Positions 17,748 through 26,117 of a stretch of 64,000 nt of DNA are shown here, one piece after another. The notes under the pieces are model-generated. The model was not told the DNA's origin, ran no database searches, and saw nothing but the letters and a program-made list of their open reading frames with translations. Made by a program: the position numbers and the translations under genes. Source of the DNA: Streptomyces gilvus (GTDB taxonomy: Bacteria > Actinomycetota > Actinomycetes > Streptomycetales > Streptomycetaceae). The first letter of the stretch is position 1, and every line of letters begins with the position of its first letter. The DNA is taken from contig NZ_JAKWBE010000010.1 of NCBI RefSeq assembly GCF_022513565.1, positions 186,001 through 250,000 of the forward strand, written 5' to 3'.

Positions 17748-18983
17748 ATGCCTCGTTGGAGGGCCTTGCCGGATGAACTCGATCCGCAGGTCAGGGAGTT
17801 CGCGAGCCAGTTGCGCCGGCTCGTGGACCGTAGTGGCCTGAGCGTCGCGTCGGTGGCCGACCGTACGGGCTACAGCAAGACGTCCTGGGAGCGGTACCTG
17901 AACGGCCGGCTGCTCGCACCCAAGGGCGCGATCGTGGCGCTGGCCGAGGTCACGGGGACCAACCCGGTCCATCTGACGACCATGTGGGAGCTCGCCGAGC
18001 GTGCCTGGAGCAAGTCGGAGATGCGCCACGACATGACCATGGAGGCCATCCGCATCTCCCAGGCGCGCGCCGCGCTCGGGGAGTTCGGGGCGCCTCCCGC
18101 GACGAGCGCCAACGGTTCCATCGGTTCCAACGGCGCCAAGGGCGCCAAGGCGGCCGGCCGGAGCGGCAGCGCGACGGTGGCCCCGGGCATCGCGGGACCC
18201 GCGGGAGTGGCGCCGACGGTGCCGCCGCAGCCGGTCCCGTCGGAGACACCGGACGGCGGCGGCGCCGCGGGGGACTCCGAGGCCGCGTCCTCGCCGGGCT
18301 CCTCCGGCGTCAACTCCTGGCGGCTGGCGGGCTACCAGGGCCCCTCGCCGGCCGGCGCACGCCCGCCGGTGCTCGGCGCACCCGAGCAGGGATCCGCGTC
18401 CGAGGGGTCCGTCCGGACGCCGGACACACCGGGGGCGTTCGGCGAGCCTCCGCAGACCCCCGGGTCCGGCGGAGGTTCCTCCTCCGGTGCCGGCCGCCGG
18501 CGGCTGACGATGTTCCTCGCGGGGCTGGTCGGCGTCCTGGTCGTGATGGCGGCGGTGTTCTACCTGACCGACCGCGGCGGCGGCAAGCACGGGAGCGCGA
18601 AGGCCTCGCCCTCGCCCTCCGTCAGCTCCGTCGACCTCCCGGCCGGTGTGAAGTGCGCAGGCGCCTCCTGCACCGGCAAGGACGCCGAGGCCATGGGCTG
18701 CACCAAGGACGCCTCCGCGGTGACGACCGCCAAGACCGCCACCGTCGGCACGGTCACCCTGGAGGTGCGCTACAGCAAGACCTGCGGCGCCGCGTGGGGC
18801 CGTATCACGGCCGCCGCGCCGGGCGACTCCGTGCAGGTCACCGCCGGTACGGCCAAGGAGAGCGACAGCATCACCCAGGCCGGCGACACCATCGCCTACA
18901 CGCCGATGGTCGCCGTGAAGGACGCGGGCGAGGCGAAGGCATGCGCGACGCTGGCGTCCGGGCGGAAGGGATGCACCCCGTAG
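17748..18983 (+). CDS. HTH membrane protein with DUF2690 domain
   Basis: A 411-residue protein. Residues 10-85 form an HTH domain nearly parallel to that of the preceding gene (S-V-A-D-R-T-G-Y-S-K-T-S-W-E-R-Y-L-N-G). A 150-residue Gly/Pro/Ser-rich linker follows, then a membrane helix near residues 247-267 (L-T-M-F-L-A-G-L-V-G-V-L). The extracellular C-terminus is a DUF2690 domain with paired cysteines: C-A-G-A-S-C-T-G-K-D, G-C-T-K-D and C-G-A-A-W-G-R-I. The topology suggests a one-component sensor passing an outside signal to an inside HTH, but that is inference. It stands alone after 252 bp. Confidence 0.85.
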   Translation: MPRWRALPDELDPQVREFASQLRRLVDRSGLSVASVADRTGYSKTSWERYLNGRLLAPKGAIVALAEVTGTNPVHLTTMWELAERAWSKSEMRHDMTMEAIRISQARAALGEFGAPPATSANGSIGSNGAKGAKAAGRSGSATVAPGIAGPAGVAPTVPPQPVPSETPDGGGAAGDSEAASSPGSSGVNSWRLAGYQGPSPAGARPPVLGAPEQGSASEGSVRTPDTPGAFGEPPQTPGSGGGSSSGAGRRRLTMFLAGLVGVLVVMAAVFYLTDRGGGKHGSAKASPSPSVSSVDLPAGVKCAGASCTGKDAEAMGCTKDASAVTTAKTATVGTVTLEVRYSKTCGAAWGRITAAAPGDSVQVTAGTAKESDSITQAGDTIAYTPMVAVKDAGEAKACATLASGRKGCTP

Positions 18984-19006
18984 CTGTCTGAGCAGCGGCA
19001 CAAGGG

Positions 19007-19047
19007 GGCGGCCGCCCGTCCGGGAGAGGGGGACTGGGGCGGCCGCC
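19007..19047 (+). terminator. Possible hairpin after DUF2690 gene
   Basis: The self-palindromic GGCGGCCGCC occurs at 19007-19016 and again at 19038-19047, so the copies can pair over a 21-base loop starting 24 bp past the stop. Confidence 0.45.
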
Positions 19048-19123
19048 TGGTGGGGGATACCGACTGTGCCGGACTCCCGTGGGGGTACGGTTCGCGTGCC
19101 CGGGATGGGCGGGCCCATGCGTG

Positions 19124-19147
19124 CCGTCCCGAATTTTTTCGGGACGG
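19124..19147. terminator. Compact 10-bp stem-loop with TTTT loop
   Basis: CCGTCCCGAA (19124-19133) pairs exactly with TTCGGGACGG (19138-19147). It lies midway between the DUF2690 gene and mdh and could end leftward or rightward transcription, or form a leader structure of mdh. Confidence 0.5.
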
Positions 19148-19222
19148 TTCCACTCTGTGGGGTGGGCCACACGGGCCCGGCGGTGCGGGATGCCGGATGC
19201 GCGATAGCCTGACCTGTGGATC

Positions 19223-19240
19223 TCTCTTGATACCAAGAGA
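19223..19240. promoter_or_regulatory. Perfect 18-bp palindrome upstream of mdh (TamR-like site?)
   Basis: TCTCTTG (19223-19229) and CAAGAGA (19234-19240) are exact inverted repeats around ATAC, 75 bp before the mdh ATG. I recall that the MarR-family regulator TamR of S. coelicolor acts on TCA-cycle genes including mdh through palindromic sites; the exact consensus is from memory and not checked. Confidence 0.6.
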
Positions 19241-19315
19241 TCGATCATTTGTACGTCCTACCCGGATGTACGTCCCACCCGGACGACCACCGCCAGCTGT
19301 CCTACGGAGAACGCC

Positions 19316-20305
19316 ATGACCCGCACTCCCGTGAACGTCACCGTCACCGGCGCGGCCGGCCAGATCGGTTACGCCCTCCTCTTCCGCATCGCCTCCGGCC
19401 AGCTGCTCGGCGCGGACGTGCCGGTCAAGCTGCGCCTCCTGGAGATCACGCCCGCGCTGAAGGCCGCCGAGGGCACGGCCATGGAGCTGGACGACTGCGC
19501 GTTCCCGCTGCTCCAGGGCATCGACATCAGCGACGACCCGAACGTCGCCTTCGACGGCGCCAACGTCGCCCTCCTCGTCGGCGCCCGCCCGCGCACCAAG
19601 GGCATGGAGCGCGGTGACCTGCTCGAGGCCAACGGCGGCATCTTCAAGCCGCAGGGCAAGGCCATCAACGACCACGCCGCGGACGACATCAAGGTCCTCG
19701 TCGTCGGCAACCCGGCCAACACCAACGCGCTCATCGCGCAGGCCGCCGCGCCGGACGTACCGGCCGAGCGCTTCACCGCGATGACCCGCCTCGACCACAA
19801 CCGCGCGCTGACCCAGCTCGCGAAGAAGACGGGCTCGACGGTCGCCGACATCAAGCGCCTGACGATCTGGGGCAACCACTCCGCCACCCAGTACCCGGAC
19901 ATCTTCCACGCCACGGTCGCCGGCAAGAACGCCGCCGAGGTCGTCAGCGACGAGAAGTGGCTGGCCGAGGACTTCATCCCGACCGTCGCCAAGCGCGGCG
20001 CCGCGATCATCGAGGCCCGGGGCGCGTCCTCCGCCGCGTCCGCCGCGAACGCCGCCATCGATCACGTGTACACGTGGGTCAACGGCACCGCGGACGGCGA
20101 CTGGGCCTCCATGGGCATCCCGTCGGACGGCTCCTACGGCGTCCCGGAGGGCCTGATCTCCTCCTTCCCGGTCACCACCAAGGACGGCCAGTACGAGATC
20201 GTCCAGGGCCTGGACATCAACGAGTTCTCCCGCGCCCGTATCGACGCCTCCGTCAAGGAGCTCGAGGAGGAGCGCGAGGCGGTCCGCGGTCTCGGCCTCA
20301 TCTGA
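19316..20305 (+). CDS. mdh: Malate dehydrogenase
   Basis: A 329-residue NAD-dependent enzyme oxidising malate to oxaloacetate in the TCA cycle. G-A-A-G-Q-I-G-Y near residue 11 is the dinucleotide-binding loop. N-P-A-N-T-N-A follows. T-R-L-D-H-N-R-A holds catalytic residues, and the active histidine is in W-G-N-H-S, about residue 188. The sequence type is that of actinobacterial cytosolic-like MDH. CGGAGA precedes the ATG. A palindrome at 19223 may control it, and a hairpin at 20356 ends it. Confidence 0.98.
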   Translation: MTRTPVNVTVTGAAGQIGYALLFRIASGQLLGADVPVKLRLLEITPALKAAEGTAMELDDCAFPLLQGIDISDDPNVAFDGANVALLVGARPRTKGMERGDLLEANGGIFKPQGKAINDHAADDIKVLVVGNPANTNALIAQAAAPDVPAERFTAMTRLDHNRALTQLAKKTGSTVADIKRLTIWGNHSATQYPDIFHATVAGKNAAEVVSDEKWLAEDFIPTVAKRGAAIIEARGASSAASAANAAIDHVYTWVNGTADGDWASMGIPSDGSYGVPEGLISSFPVTTKDGQYEIVQGLDINEFSRARIDASVKELEEEREAVRGLGLI

Positions 20306-20355
20306 CGGTCGCCATCTGACGGTCGCCATCTCCTCGGTTTCGTCACGAGCCCGCA

Positions 20356-20391
20356 CGGGCCCTGTTCCGGTTTCGGTCGGAACGGGGCCCG
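20356..20391 (+). terminator. mdh terminator
   Basis: CGGGCCCTGTTCCG (20356-20369) pairs with CGGAACGGGGCCCG (20378-20391) with one G-T wobble. A run GTTTTCG follows closely. Confidence 0.8.
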
Positions 20392-20453
20392 CGCCCGTTT
20401 TCGCCGCTACCGTCTAAGGCGGTACCCACCAGGGGTGATTCGGGGGGATCGCG

Positions 20454-21494
20454 ATGAGCGGATGGGACGAGTACGACGCCGGCTCGGACTCCGGGCCGGA
20501 GCGGGAACCGAGCGAGGAGAGAGGCCGGGCCGCCTGGTCCGACGGGCAGACGGGGGCCACCCCGCCGTGGGCCGCGGCCGAGACACAGACCGGTGGGACG
20601 ACGCCCCCGCCGTGGGCGTCCGCCGAGACGCAGACCGGCGGCGCCTTCCCGCCGCCCTGGACGACACCGCCGCCGGGTCCCGTCACACCGCCGGGCCCCG
20701 CGTACACGGCGTCCCCCATGCCGCCCGGCCCTGCCTACACCGGGGCTCCCACACCGCCGTACACCCTGCCTCCCGTCCCACCGTCGGAGCCCCGGCGTCG
20801 GGTCGGGCGGGTGCTCGCCGTGATCGCCCTGGTGGTCGCGGTCGGCGCGGGGACCGGTGCCGGGACCTGGTACCTGATCCGGGACCACCGCTCCGGCACC
20901 GGGGCCGGTCCCGTGACCGGAAGCTCCGTCAGTGTCTCGGCCTCGACCAGTCCTGCGCACAGCCAGGGTTCCGAGCCGCCGAGCAGCCCGGCGGACACGG
21001 CCACCGCGAACCCGTCGGCCTCGCTGCTCACCTCGCCCGCCGCCGGCTACCGCCGCGCCGAGGACCCGGTCGGCTACGCGATCGACGTCCCGCAGGGCTG
21101 GACCCGCCGCGAGAAGCAGGGCAAGCTCGCGCCGATCGTCTACTACGACTCCCCGGCCGACGGCCGCCAGCTGCAGATTTTCCGGGTCACGGAGTCCACG
21201 CCCTACGAGTCGCTGACCGTGGCCGAGACCGACCCCGGCTTCGGCTTCGCCAAGCAGCCCGGCTACCAGGTGATCCAGCGGGACCACGGCGACACCTGGG
21301 CGGAGCTGACGTACCGCTACACGGACCAGGACAAGGGCGCCCGCCAGGTCATCGACCACCGCTTCGAGGCCGCCGACGGCACCCTCTACGCGATCCGCGC
21401 CAGCGGCCCCGCGAGCCTGGCGCCGGAACAGGTGCGGGAGCCGCTGAGGACCGCGGTCCGGTACTTCTGCCCGACCGGCGCCCAGTGCACCTAG
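20454..21494 (+). CDS. Membrane-anchored protein, paralogue of the 24854 gene
   Basis: A 346-residue protein of unknown function. Residues 1-115 are Pro/Gly/Thr-rich with repeats of A-E-T-Q-T-G-G and P-P-W. One membrane helix lies near residues 120-142 (V-L-A-V-I-A-L-V-V-A-V-G). A Ser/Thr-rich linker leads to a folded extracellular domain of about 145 residues containing D-V-P-Q-G-W-T-R-R, L-Q-I-F-R-V and a final F-C-P-T-G-A-Q-C. The protein at 24854-26116 has the same domain with P-E-G-W-T-R, L-Q-I-Y-Q-V and F-C-P-P-N-T-T-C. No enzyme motif is visible. It begins 150 bp after mdh. Confidence 0.7.
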   Translation: MSGWDEYDAGSDSGPEREPSEERGRAAWSDGQTGATPPWAAAETQTGGTTPPPWASAETQTGGAFPPPWTTPPPGPVTPPGPAYTASPMPPGPAYTGAPTPPYTLPPVPPSEPRRRVGRVLAVIALVVAVGAGTGAGTWYLIRDHRSGTGAGPVTGSSVSVSASTSPAHSQGSEPPSSPADTATANPSASLLTSPAAGYRRAEDPVGYAIDVPQGWTRREKQGKLAPIVYYDSPADGRQLQIFRVTESTPYESLTVAETDPGFGFAKQPGYQVIQRDHGDTWAELTYRYTDQDKGARQVIDHRFEAADGTLYAIRASGPASLAPEQVREPLRTAVRYFCPTGAQCT

Positions 21495-21523
21495 GCCCTG
21501 GTCCAGCCCTTTCCTGTTGGAGG

Positions 21524-22180
21524 TCAGGGGCGAGCTGAGCGCGACAGTACGCGTTTCCCGCTCGACGCGATCGTGCGCGTTGTGGTGGCCCCGCCGTATC
21601 CCGCCACGACCGCCGCCGTCGCCGCCAGGACCAGCAGGGCGGCCGTGCGCAGGGCCGGGCCCAGGCCGTGGGCGAAGTCGGGATGGGCGGCCAGGACCGT
21701 GCCGGCGGTGGCGACGCCGAGGGCCGCGCCGATCTCGCGGGCCGAGGTGCCGAGCCCGGAGCCGAGACCCGCCTGGTGGGCCGGGAGGGAGGTGACCACC
21801 CCGAGCGTCAGCGCGGGCATGCTCAGACCGGCGCCCGCCGAGATCACCAACAGCCAGCAGGCGTACACCGGGTAGGGCGTGCCCGCGTCCGCGGTGGACG
21901 CGCCGAGCAGCCCCAGACCGATGAGCGCGAGGCCGGTGCCGATGACCGGTCGGGGGTACGACGTCCAGCGCGTCGCCAGCCGTTGCGTGAGCGCCATGCC
22001 GACGATCAGCGGCACGATCGCGACGCCGGTCAGGGCGGGGCCGTACCCCTTCACGCCTTGCAGGTACTGCGAGTTGACGTAGAAGAGGGCGAACAGGCCG
22101 AAGAAGCCGGTGGCCATGCCCAGGGAGGCGGCACGCAGCCGGGGCGACCTGAAGACGCGCGGGTCGAGGACCGGATGCTC
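21524..22180 (-). pseudogene. MFS transporter remnant (C-terminal half)
   Basis: The readable frame corresponds to the second half of a DHA2-type (EmrB/QacA-like) drug:proton antiporter. It starts abruptly at E-H-P-V-L-D-P-R-V-F, the loop before the later helices, then shows about six membrane segments including A-L-F-Y-V-N-S-Q-Y-L-Q and S-A-G-A-G-L-S-M-P-A-L. No start codon with a ribosome site lies at the break, and the N-terminal helices with the usual motif A are absent. The break at about 22180 abuts a truncated LysR gene on the opposite strand, so one deletion probably removed both 5' ends. Confidence 0.75.
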
Positions 22181-22585
22181 GGCGTCGTACGGGCCGGTCA
22201 TCCGCTGCTGGAGGGGGAGTTGACGGCCGCGCGGTTCGCCGCGGAGGCGGATCACCTGATCGTCTCGCGCCGCGGCAGGCTGCTCGGACCGGTCGACGAC
22301 GCGCTCGCCGCCCTGGGGCTCACGCGGCGCGTGGCGGGCACGATCGGGACCCTTCCCGCCTCCCTGTTCGTCGTACGGGACAGCGACCTGGTCGGTCTGA
22401 TCAGTTCCTGGGCACTACCGCTCGCCGCCGCGCTCGATCTCGCCGTGTTCGAGGTGCCGCTGGTTCTGCCGCCGCTGGACCTGGGGCTGGCCTGGCATCC
22501 GCGGCACGAGGCGGATCCGGCCCACGCATGGCTCAGGCGGACGGTCCGGGAACTGCTGGCCGGATGGTCCGAGCGCGAACTCTGA
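22181..22585 (+). pseudogene. LysR-family regulator remnant (effector domain only)
   Basis: About 134 codons read as the C-terminal part of a LysR substrate-binding domain. They include G-V-V-R-A-G-H-P-L-L, F-A-A-E-A-D-H-L-I-V-S-R-R-G-R, G-P-V-D-D-A-L-A-A-L-G-L and S-D-L-V-G-L-I, ending L-A-W-H-P-R-H with a terminal helix. The winged HTH and hinge are missing. The frame continues upstream only as antisense of the MFS remnant. LysR genes are often divergent from the transporter they control, which fits this arrangement after a deletion. Confidence 0.75.
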
Positions 22586-22689
22586 CCCAGGCGCGTCGGC
22601 TCGACCCCGCGCGGCCGGCTGTCACCCGGATCGGTTCATCCCTCGGCATTCCGCTTTCCCCATCCCACCTGCACCTCTATGCTGATGGT

Positions 22690-22711
22690 TTGTCAACTGA
22701 ACGTCTGACAA
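22690..22711. promoter_or_regulatory. Inverted repeat TTGTCA-N10-TGACAA before 22740 gene
   Basis: Exact 6-bp arms flank 10 bases, 29 bp upstream of the GTG start. TATGCT at 22679 is a plausible -10 element, placing the repeat at the transcription start. Confidence 0.4.
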
Positions 22712-22739
22712 CGGTCTTTCCACGCATCGGGGGAGTAGC

Positions 22740-24485
22740 GTGAGTACCGCTTACGTGCCTCAGCAACCGCAGCCCGTGGTCGCCACGGGGGCGCCGCCGA
22801 CACCGCCCGTCCCACCGCACGCCAGCGAGGCGACCCGGCTGCTGTGCGCGGGCGCCTATCTGGATTCCGGTTACCGCGACCGGGTCATCGAGGAACTGCA
22901 GCTCAACGAACAGCGGATCGTCGCGCCCTCGCTCGGCTTCGACGCCGCCCGGGTCCTCGCCCACGCCCTGCGCGCCCGCCGCTTCGAGCTGCTCTGGGCC
23001 GGGGCGATCCTCGGCCTGTGGGTGGTCGGAGGGGTGCTCAGCGGGGGCCTGCTGGCCTTCTTCATCTGGCCCAGCGTGGCCCTCGCCCTCGCGCCCTGGA
23101 TCAGGGGGCGGGCCGAGCAGCCCCCGCTGTGGCGGCTGGTCCCCGCGTTCCTGGCCCGCTGGTGGGGCCGGCTGTCCTTCGCGGTGATGCTGGTGTTCAC
23201 CCTGATCGCGGCGTTCGGCAGCGGCTCGGACAGCGGTTCGTCCTCCCTGCGGTACGACCCCTACTCCGACTCGTCGAGCTTCACGGACGTGTTCTCGCCG
23301 AGCACCATCACCGACCTGATCGAGCCGTGGCGGGCCTGGCTGGGGCTGGGCGTGCTCGCGCTGATCGCCTGGTGCGGATACGCCCAGCGCAACCAGGTGA
23401 GCCGGGCGCTGGCCGCCGAACTCTCCCCGCAGCGGTTCGGTGACGCGGCGAACGACCCCGCCGAGCAGGCCGACAACCCGCGCTTCCAGCGGCTGAAGCA
23501 GCGCATCCGGCTCGAACAGCACGCGCCGCTGATCATGTACCACGAGGCCCGGCCGTTCTGCGGGGCGGGCGCCGCGTACGACACCTGGGTGCTGGCCGTC
23601 GAACTGCGCCCGGACGAGGAGCGGAAGCAGCAGCCGCTCAGCAACCGCACGGTCCTGGAGCGGATCCGTCCGCTGCTCGAACAGCTGCGTGTCCCGGCCG
23701 AGTTCGCGGGCCCCGGGGTCCGTGACCGGCTGCGCTGGCTGGAGATCGACGAGTGCGTGTTCCTGCCGGCCGAGGGGCTGCTCACCCGGGATCAGGCGCC
23801 GTACACCCCGCAGGCCTTCGAGGAGCACCGGGCCCGGGCGGTCGAGGAGGGCGCCGAGAAGCGGCGGCACTTCCTGCGCATCCGGGTCGGCGGCTGGGAG
23901 GAGGAGCTGGTCGTCACGGTCTTCGTGCGCATCCACACGCAGGGGCGGATGCTGATGCTGGAGATCGCGCCGCACGTGCTGACGCCGGTGCGCGCCGACT
24001 TCAAGGACGCCGACCGGATGGCGCACCGGTTCCGGCACAACAACCTGGCCGGGAAGGCGGCGGGCGCGGCCGTCCTGGTGCCGTCGTCGGTCGGCCGCTC
24101 GCTGGGTCAGCTGGGCCGGGGGCTGGTGTACGTGTGGCGGCTGCTGACCGGCGGCTACGCGGGCGCGCTGCCCGACGGACCGGGTCTGTCCGTGCGGGAG
24201 TTGGGGGCGGCGCCGGCCGGTTCCACGTTCCAGGAGATGGACGTGGTGCGCTACCTGAAGAGCGTGCAGGACAGGGTGGCGAACGGGGTGCGGGCCGCGC
24301 TCGCCGAATCCGGTTACGAGACCGGGGAGTTCGTCCAGAAGGTCGTCAACATCAGCAACGGGGACGTGAACATCGGCCGGATCGAGGGGTCCACCTTCGC
24401 GGTCGGCAGCGGCTCGTCCGCCGCCTCCTCCAGTGTCTCGGGCGGTGCGGTGCCGCCGAAGGGAGCCGACAGCAGTGGCAAGTAA
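22740..24485 (+). CDS. Membrane protein with C-terminal V-N-I-G motif
   Basis: A 581-residue protein I cannot assign to a characterised family. After a Pro/Val-rich N-terminus, residues 30-75 are a helical region (Y-R-D-R-V-I-E-E-L). Hydrophobic segments lie at about residues 84-117, 138-160 and 198-218. A large soluble region of about 300 residues follows (F-L-R-I-R-V-G-G-W, V-F-V-R-I-H-T-Q-G-R-M-L). The last 40 residues contain D-V-N-I-G-R-I-E-G-S-T-F-A-V-G-S, closely similar to the start of the next protein. The GTG start is preceded by GGGGGAG. The downstream gene overlaps by 11 bp, so the two are probably made together. Confidence 0.7.
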   Translation: MSTAYVPQQPQPVVATGAPPTPPVPPHASEATRLLCAGAYLDSGYRDRVIEELQLNEQRIVAPSLGFDAARVLAHALRARRFELLWAGAILGLWVVGGVLSGGLLAFFIWPSVALALAPWIRGRAEQPPLWRLVPAFLARWWGRLSFAVMLVFTLIAAFGSGSDSGSSSLRYDPYSDSSSFTDVFSPSTITDLIEPWRAWLGLGVLALIAWCGYAQRNQVSRALAAELSPQRFGDAANDPAEQADNPRFQRLKQRIRLEQHAPLIMYHEARPFCGAGAAYDTWVLAVELRPDEERKQQPLSNRTVLERIRPLLEQLRVPAEFAGPGVRDRLRWLEIDECVFLPAEGLLTRDQAPYTPQAFEEHRARAVEEGAEKRRHFLRIRVGGWEEELVVTVFVRIHTQGRMLMLEIAPHVLTPVRADFKDADRMAHRFRHNNLAGKAAGAAVLVPSSVGRSLGQLGRGLVYVWRLLTGGYAGALPDGPGLSVRELGAAPAGSTFQEMDVVRYLKSVQDRVANGVRAALAESGYETGEFVQKVVNISNGDVNIGRIEGSTFAVGSGSSAASSSVSGGAVPPKGADSSGK

Positions 24486-24843
24486 CGAGCCGAGCGTCAA
24501 CATCGGCGACATCTCGGGCAACAACACCTTCGCCATCGGCAGCCAGTCGCATGCCGAGAGCCACCACGTGCACCACGGCACGGGTCCGCAGCGCGACGAG
24601 GCGACCGAACAACTTCTCGCCGCTGTGCGGGAGTTGCGGGCCGACCTGGCCCAACGGGTGCGCGGCACCGAGCAGACGGCCGCGCTGGACGAGGCCCTCG
24701 CGGAGACGGAGACGGAGATCGCGACGACGGGCCAGGCCGGCCCCACCCGCCGCGAACGCCTGAGGGAACTGCTCTCCGACTCCCAGGCCCTGGTCACCTT
24801 CCTGGCCTCCGCCGGCGCCCTGGCCGGCCTCCTGGGGATGTGA
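24475..24843 (+). CDS. Small protein with V-N-I-G motif, coiled coil and C-terminal helix
   Basis: A 122-residue protein from a GTG inside the end of the preceding gene, with AAGGGA upstream. Residues 7-22 read S-V-N-I-G-D-I-S-G-N-N-T-F-A-I-G, matching the tail of the protein it overlaps. A His-rich stretch (H-A-E-S-H-H-V-H-H-G), a long charged helix likely to coil (residues 40-85) and a C-terminal hydrophobic helix ending L-A-G-L-L-G-M follow. The layout suggests a membrane-associated partner of the upstream protein; no activity can be named. Confidence 0.72.
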   Translation: MASNEPSVNIGDISGNNTFAIGSQSHAESHHVHHGTGPQRDEATEQLLAAVRELRADLAQRVRGTEQTAALDEALAETETEIATTGQAGPTRRERLRELLSDSQALVTFLASAGALAGLLGM

Positions 24844-24853
24844 GACACAGCCG

Positions 24854-26116
24854 ATGAGCGGGGGCGGACAGTACTGGAACGAGGACACCCAGCGCTGGGA
24901 GGACAGCACGGGGAGTCATCCGACGGTGGAGCCGACGTCCGCGCCCCCGGGGTGGCCGGGGGCGGGCGGACCGGGGGCCGACGTCAGTGGCTCTGATGCT
25001 GTGGCCGACGCTGACGGGGCGGGCGCCGGTGTCTCGGAGGGCGGGGATGCGGGGGGTGTCGGCTCTCAACCGCCGGCCCCCCTTGTTCCGCCCCTGCCCG
25101 GTGGGTGGCCCGGTGCGGGAGGCGGGAGTGGGTGGCACGGGCCCGGAGCCGGGGGGACCGCGGTGGATTCGGGGGCCGGGACCGGTGCCTCGGGTTCGGC
25201 CGGGGGCGGTGGTGCGTGGGCGGCGTCGGCTGATTCGGGCGTCGCGGGTTCTCCTGCTGATACCGGCGCCTCCGGTGCGGCAGGTGGCGGCCAGGCCGGA
25301 GGCCCCGCGCCCGAGTGGTCCAGTGGGGCCTCCTGGGGGACCGTGCCCGAGTGGAGTTCCGGGGTCTCGTGGACGCCCCCGGAGCAGCAGGACGCCGGCG
25401 GTGGGGGGCTCAGTCGGCGGCTCGTGTGGTCCGTGGTGGTCGGGGCCGCCGTCGTCGGGGTCGTCGTCAGTCTCGTGGTGACCCTGGTCGTGGGGAGGAG
25501 CGGCGGCGGACACAAGGAGCCCGTCGCCGCGGGGTCGTCCGTGACGGCGAGCGAGTCGCCCACCCCATCGCCGTCACCGCTCGTCGAGGACACCACGACG
25601 TCCTCCCCCTCGCCCTCCGCACCGCCCGCCGGATACGAACTGCTCGACGACGGGGAGGGGTTCCGGATCGCCGTACCGGAGGGCTGGACCCGTACCACCG
25701 TGCCCTCGCAGTTCGGGATCGACGTGGTCAACTACCGCAGCGCGGACAGCACGCACCGGCTGCAGATCTACCAGGTGCAGGAGGAGTCCCCGCAGGCCTC
25801 CTTCGACCTGTACCTGTCCGACCAGACCCCCAAGCCCGCCGGCTTCAAGAAGCTCGCCCTGCGGACCCTGGACGACGGCCGGTTCACCGGGGCCCGGCTG
25901 GAGTACCTCGCCGACACCATCAAGGGCGAGCCCGACGTCGGCACCTGGCACGTCTACGACGAACGCTTCGTCGGCCAGGACGGCAACATCTACGCCATCG
26001 CCGCCTACGGCCCCAAGTCCGACGGCAGCGAAGAGCAGCTCACCGAACTCACCACCGCGCTGGACTGGTTCTGCCCGCCGAACACCACCTGCGACCCCGA
26101 CCCGGGCACCGACTGA
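24854..26116 (+). CDS. Membrane-anchored protein, paralogue of the 20454 gene
   Basis: A 420-residue protein starting 10 bp after the small V-N-I-G protein, so probably in its operon. Residues 5-16 (Q-Y-W-N-E-D-T-Q-R-W-E-D) resemble short W-containing motifs at the N-terminus of other actinobacterial membrane proteins. A 170-residue Gly/Ala/Ser-rich region, one membrane helix near residues 190-213 and a Ser/Thr/Pro linker follow. The extracellular domain is paralogous to that of 20454-21494 (G-F-R-I-A-V-P-E-G-W-T-R and a final F-C-P-P-N-T-T-C). The stop is one base from the convergent gene at 26118. Confidence 0.72.
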   Translation: MSGGGQYWNEDTQRWEDSTGSHPTVEPTSAPPGWPGAGGPGADVSGSDAVADADGAGAGVSEGGDAGGVGSQPPAPLVPPLPGGWPGAGGGSGWHGPGAGGTAVDSGAGTGASGSAGGGGAWAASADSGVAGSPADTGASGAAGGGQAGGPAPEWSSGASWGTVPEWSSGVSWTPPEQQDAGGGGLSRRLVWSVVVGAAVVGVVVSLVVTLVVGRSGGGHKEPVAAGSSVTASESPTPSPSPLVEDTTTSSPSPSAPPAGYELLDDGEGFRIAVPEGWTRTTVPSQFGIDVVNYRSADSTHRLQIYQVQEESPQASFDLYLSDQTPKPAGFKKLALRTLDDGRFTGARLEYLADTIKGEPDVGTWHVYDERFVGQDGNIYAIAAYGPKSDGSEEQLTELTTALDWFCPPNTTCDPDPGTD

Positions 26117-26117
26117 C

